Origin: REEB95 sp035934995
GTDB taxonomy: Bacteria; Pseudomonadota; Alphaproteobacteria; ATCC43930; CGMCC-115725
Direction: 5' to 3'
Length of the DNA stretch: 5,501 nucleotides
Assembly (NCBI GenBank): GCA_035934995.1
Contig: DASYXI010000032.1
Coordinates: forward strand, 1 to 5,501
The notes beneath the pieces were generated by a model. The model saw nothing but the letters and a program-made list of their open reading frames with translations, was not told where the DNA came from and made no database searches. Both the position numbers and the translations under genes were made by a program. This document shows positions 4,155 through 5,501 of the stretch, piece by piece; the stretch's first letter is position 1, and every line of letters starts with the position of its first letter.

Positions 4155-4751
4155 TCACTTGAGCGAAACGAACGCGAGTTTCTGGGCGCGGTAGAGCGTC
4201 GCCATGAATTTCTCGAAGTCGACCGTGTCTTCGACGAAGCGGCAGCGGAAGTAATAGGTGAAATCCGCCGTGATCGCCGCGCCGGACGCCGGCGCGGCCG
4301 TGAACGTCAATAGGCCGGTCGTTGAGTCCACGCTGTACGCCGATGGCGTCTGGACGACGCCGCCGAGGTAGACCGCGCTCACCGTGTTGGGCGCCAGCAC
4401 CGGCTCGATGAAGCCGCCGAAGGATCGTGCGAGCTGAAACACCGTCGTCGCGCCGTCGCCGGTGCCGATCGCCTGGTCGGCGACCGCGTTGTCGTCGGCG
4501 TCGGCGTAGAGAAAGGCGCCGAAGGCGCCCCGGCATTGGTTGAAAAATCCCACGAGCGATTGGAATTCGGCGGCCGACGGCGTCGCGCGCAGGAAATCGA
4601 AGGTCAGCTCCCACTGCCAGGCCGGATAGGACCAGTCGGCGAGGCGCGTCTCCTTGCCGGAGATCGCCTGCTGCGCGCGCGTCTTCCAGACGGGCGCGCG
4701 CTTCACCGACCAGCCCAATCCTGCGAGCGCGGGAAAAACCGGTTGGGTCAT
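4155..4751 (-). CDS. DUF2460 phage distal-tail protein (GTA gp12-like)
   Basis: The 198-residue product matches TIGR02217/DUF2460. The N-terminus is 'FPALAGLGWSVKRAPVWKTR', then 'YPAWQWELTFDFLR' and 'EFQSLVGFFNQCRGAFGAFLYADADDN'. It continues with the fluoride-like repeat region 'GTGDGATTVFQLAR' and 'VYLGGVV...YSVDSTTGLLTFTAAPASGAAITADF' and ends with 'CRFVEDTVDFEKFMATLY'. In Rhodobacter GTA the homologue is the distal-tail protein that caps the tail tube and joins the hub. Its ATG lies one base after the tape-measure stop, without a clear Shine-Dalgarno, so it is probably translationally coupled to that gene. The length is near the family norm and no lesion is seen. Tape measure, DUF2460, then DUF2163 is the standard order. 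Confidence 0.9.
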   Translation of the reverse strand: MTQPVFPALAGLGWSVKRAPVWKTRAQQAISGKETRLADWSYPAWQWELTFDFLRATPSAAEFQSLVGFFNQCRGAFGAFLYADADDNAVADQAIGTGDGATTVFQLARSFGGFIEPVLAPNTVSAVYLGGVVQTPSAYSVDSTTGLLTFTAAPASGAAITADFTYYFRCRFVEDTVDFEKFMATLYRAQKLAFVSLK

Positions 4752-4752
4752 A

Positions 4753-5501
4753 TCAGCCGTTGAGCGAAGGCGTCAGGTTCGCATTGAAGTTGCGCAGCTC
4801 GGCCGCCAGGCCCTTGGCGATGGCGCGCATGTTGTTCTTCAAGAATTGCGCGCCGGTCTGGGTATCGATGGCGTTCACCAGCGGACCGTGGATGTGAATG
4901 TCGCCCGCCGGCGCGGCGCCCGACCCGCCGCCCGAAAAGAAATCGCGCATCGGGTTGGCGACCGAGGCCGGAAGGACGCTCTCTCCCGGATGCAGCACCG
5001 ACAGGATCGTGCCCGGCACGTCCCAGAGGCCGCCGGCGGCCGACGCGACCGCGCCGGTCGCCGCCAGGACGACGGCTTCCGACGCCGCGGCCGGCGCCGC
5101 GGCGGCGGGCCCCATCTCGGGCGCGAGGAAGGCGAAGACGCCGGCGAAGGTCTGCGCCGCGTCGGTGGTGATCGCCTTGATCGCCTTCAACGCGAGCGAC
5201 GCCAGCGAAGCGTCGCCGGCGCTTTGCTCGGCGGCGGTGCGCGATGCTGCGCCCGCCTCCGTCGCGCTGGTCTTGACCAGCTCGGTCACCGCCCAGTTCT
5301 CGGCGATCTTGAGCGCGTTGCCGATTTCCTCGGCGACGATGCTCTGGCCGATGCGCGCGACCGCCTTCTGCCAGGTGGTGGTGCCGAGGATCATGCCGGT
5401 GATCGAGCTGTCGAAGGCGGCGTTGATCGGCCGGAACATGGCGAGCCACGACGCGGCGAGCTTCTGCTGTTGCTTGGTCATCTGATCGGCGCCGGCGGCG
5501 A
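4753..5501 (-). CDS. Phage tail tape-measure protein, C-terminal part (5' end outside window)
   Basis: The frame is open to the right edge and has no stop upstream of the ATG at 5481 within the window. That Met is preceded in frame by AAGADQ, has no clear Shine-Dalgarno and is probably internal. The visible 242-248 residues include a helical start (KLAASWLAMFRPINAAFDSS), a long Ala-rich segment with small-residue hydrophobic patches (about residues 95-150), and 'GTILSVLHPGESVLP...MRDFF'. The C-terminus is 'QFLKNNMRAIAKGLAAELRNFN'. A late 'HPGESVLP' motif in an Ala-rich helical protein just before DUF2460 is characteristic of tape-measure C-termini in GTA-like modules. The protein sets tail length and exits ahead of the DNA. 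Intact relatives vary in length, so the missing part cannot be sized. No lesion is visible. Confidence 0.75.
   Translation of the reverse strand, partial: AAGADQMTKQQQKLAASWLAMFRPINAAFDSSITGMILGTTTWQKAVARIGQSIVAEEIGNALKIAENWAVTELVKTSATEAGAASRTAAEQSAGDASLASLALKAIKAITTDAAQTFAGVFAFLAPEMGPAAAAPAAASEAVVLAATGAVASAAGGLWDVPGTILSVLHPGESVLPASVANPMRDFFSGGGSGAAPAGDIHIHGPLVNAIDTQTGAQFLKNNMRAIAKGLAAELRNFNANLTPSLNG

Noticed and set aside
4005..4313. Plus-strand 102-residue frame across the palindrome ('RRHKEHGEK')
   Set aside because: Peptides of this type are known by-products of translating the CACGGAG-type repeat, and the frame lies antisense to the end of the DUF2460 gene.
4748..5449. Arg-rich minus-strand frame of 233 residues
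   Set aside because: It is an out-of-frame shadow of the tape-measure gene with the low-complexity Arg/Gly composition typical of such shadows.
1..5501. CRISPR array, rRNA, insertion-sequence transposase or integrase
   Set aside because: There are no regularly spaced repeats, rRNA core sequences, or transposase or integrase motifs in any frame. The 23-bp repeat pair is too sparse for an array.

Overview
The window looks like a decayed, rearranged prophage or gene-transfer-agent-like tail locus in a GC-rich alphaproteobacterium. Hyphomicrobiales-like is my inference, from base composition, the long-tailed IF-1, the cold-shock protein type and the DUF2460/DUF2163/NlpC-P60 tail module. No taxonomic marker gene is present.

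Tail module, minus strand, read right to left. The 3' part of a tape-measure protein (4753-5501, open at the window edge) is followed after one base by a DUF2460 distal-tail protein (4155-4751). Then come a 96-bp imperfect palindrome (4040-4135) and a DUF2163 baseplate-hub gene broken by a one-base frameshift (3144-4030). In the standard GTA order the NlpC/P60 peptidase should follow at once. Here it lies about 2 kb further on (617-1099). After it comes only the first ~75 codons of the large host-specificity (GTA gp15-like) protein (from 609), which stops at a junction near 378-395.

Cargo between hub and peptidase. Next to the hub gene, on the plus strand, are a CspA-type cold-shock gene (2605-2814), a hairpin terminator (2824-2849) and infA (2865-3140). 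infA ends 3 bases from the convergent hub stop codon. This block is bracketed by a 23-bp direct repeat (2331-2353 and 3144-3166, 21/23 identical). The right copy is the 3' end of the hub gene; the left copy adjoins a short relic of an NlpC/P60 3' end. Further left is a DUF433/DUF5615 toxin-antitoxin pair (1777-2309, plus strand, ATGA overlap). Divergent from it are two tandem paralogous 80-residue genes of unknown function (1380-1622 and 1119-1361, minus strand), which lead into the peptidase gene.

Left end. A 5' fragment of a lipid A/lauroyl acyltransferase gene (222-389, plus) runs tail to tail into the truncated host-specificity gene. Divergent from it, a minus-strand gene starts with GTG at 116 and runs off the window; its N-terminus resembles another tape-measure protein. 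A tape-measure start lying downstream of a tape-measure end on the same strand implies duplicated or juxtaposed tail modules, or an assembly join.

Intact tape-measure C-terminus, distal-tail and peptidase genes next to a frameshifted hub and a truncated host-specificity gene point to a tail module that no longer makes a complete particle. The translation and cold-shock genes, the toxin-antitoxin pair and the paralog pair are later insertions or moron-type cargo. I see no convincing evidence of a wholly new defence or mobile system. The least-known component is the 80-residue paralog pair.
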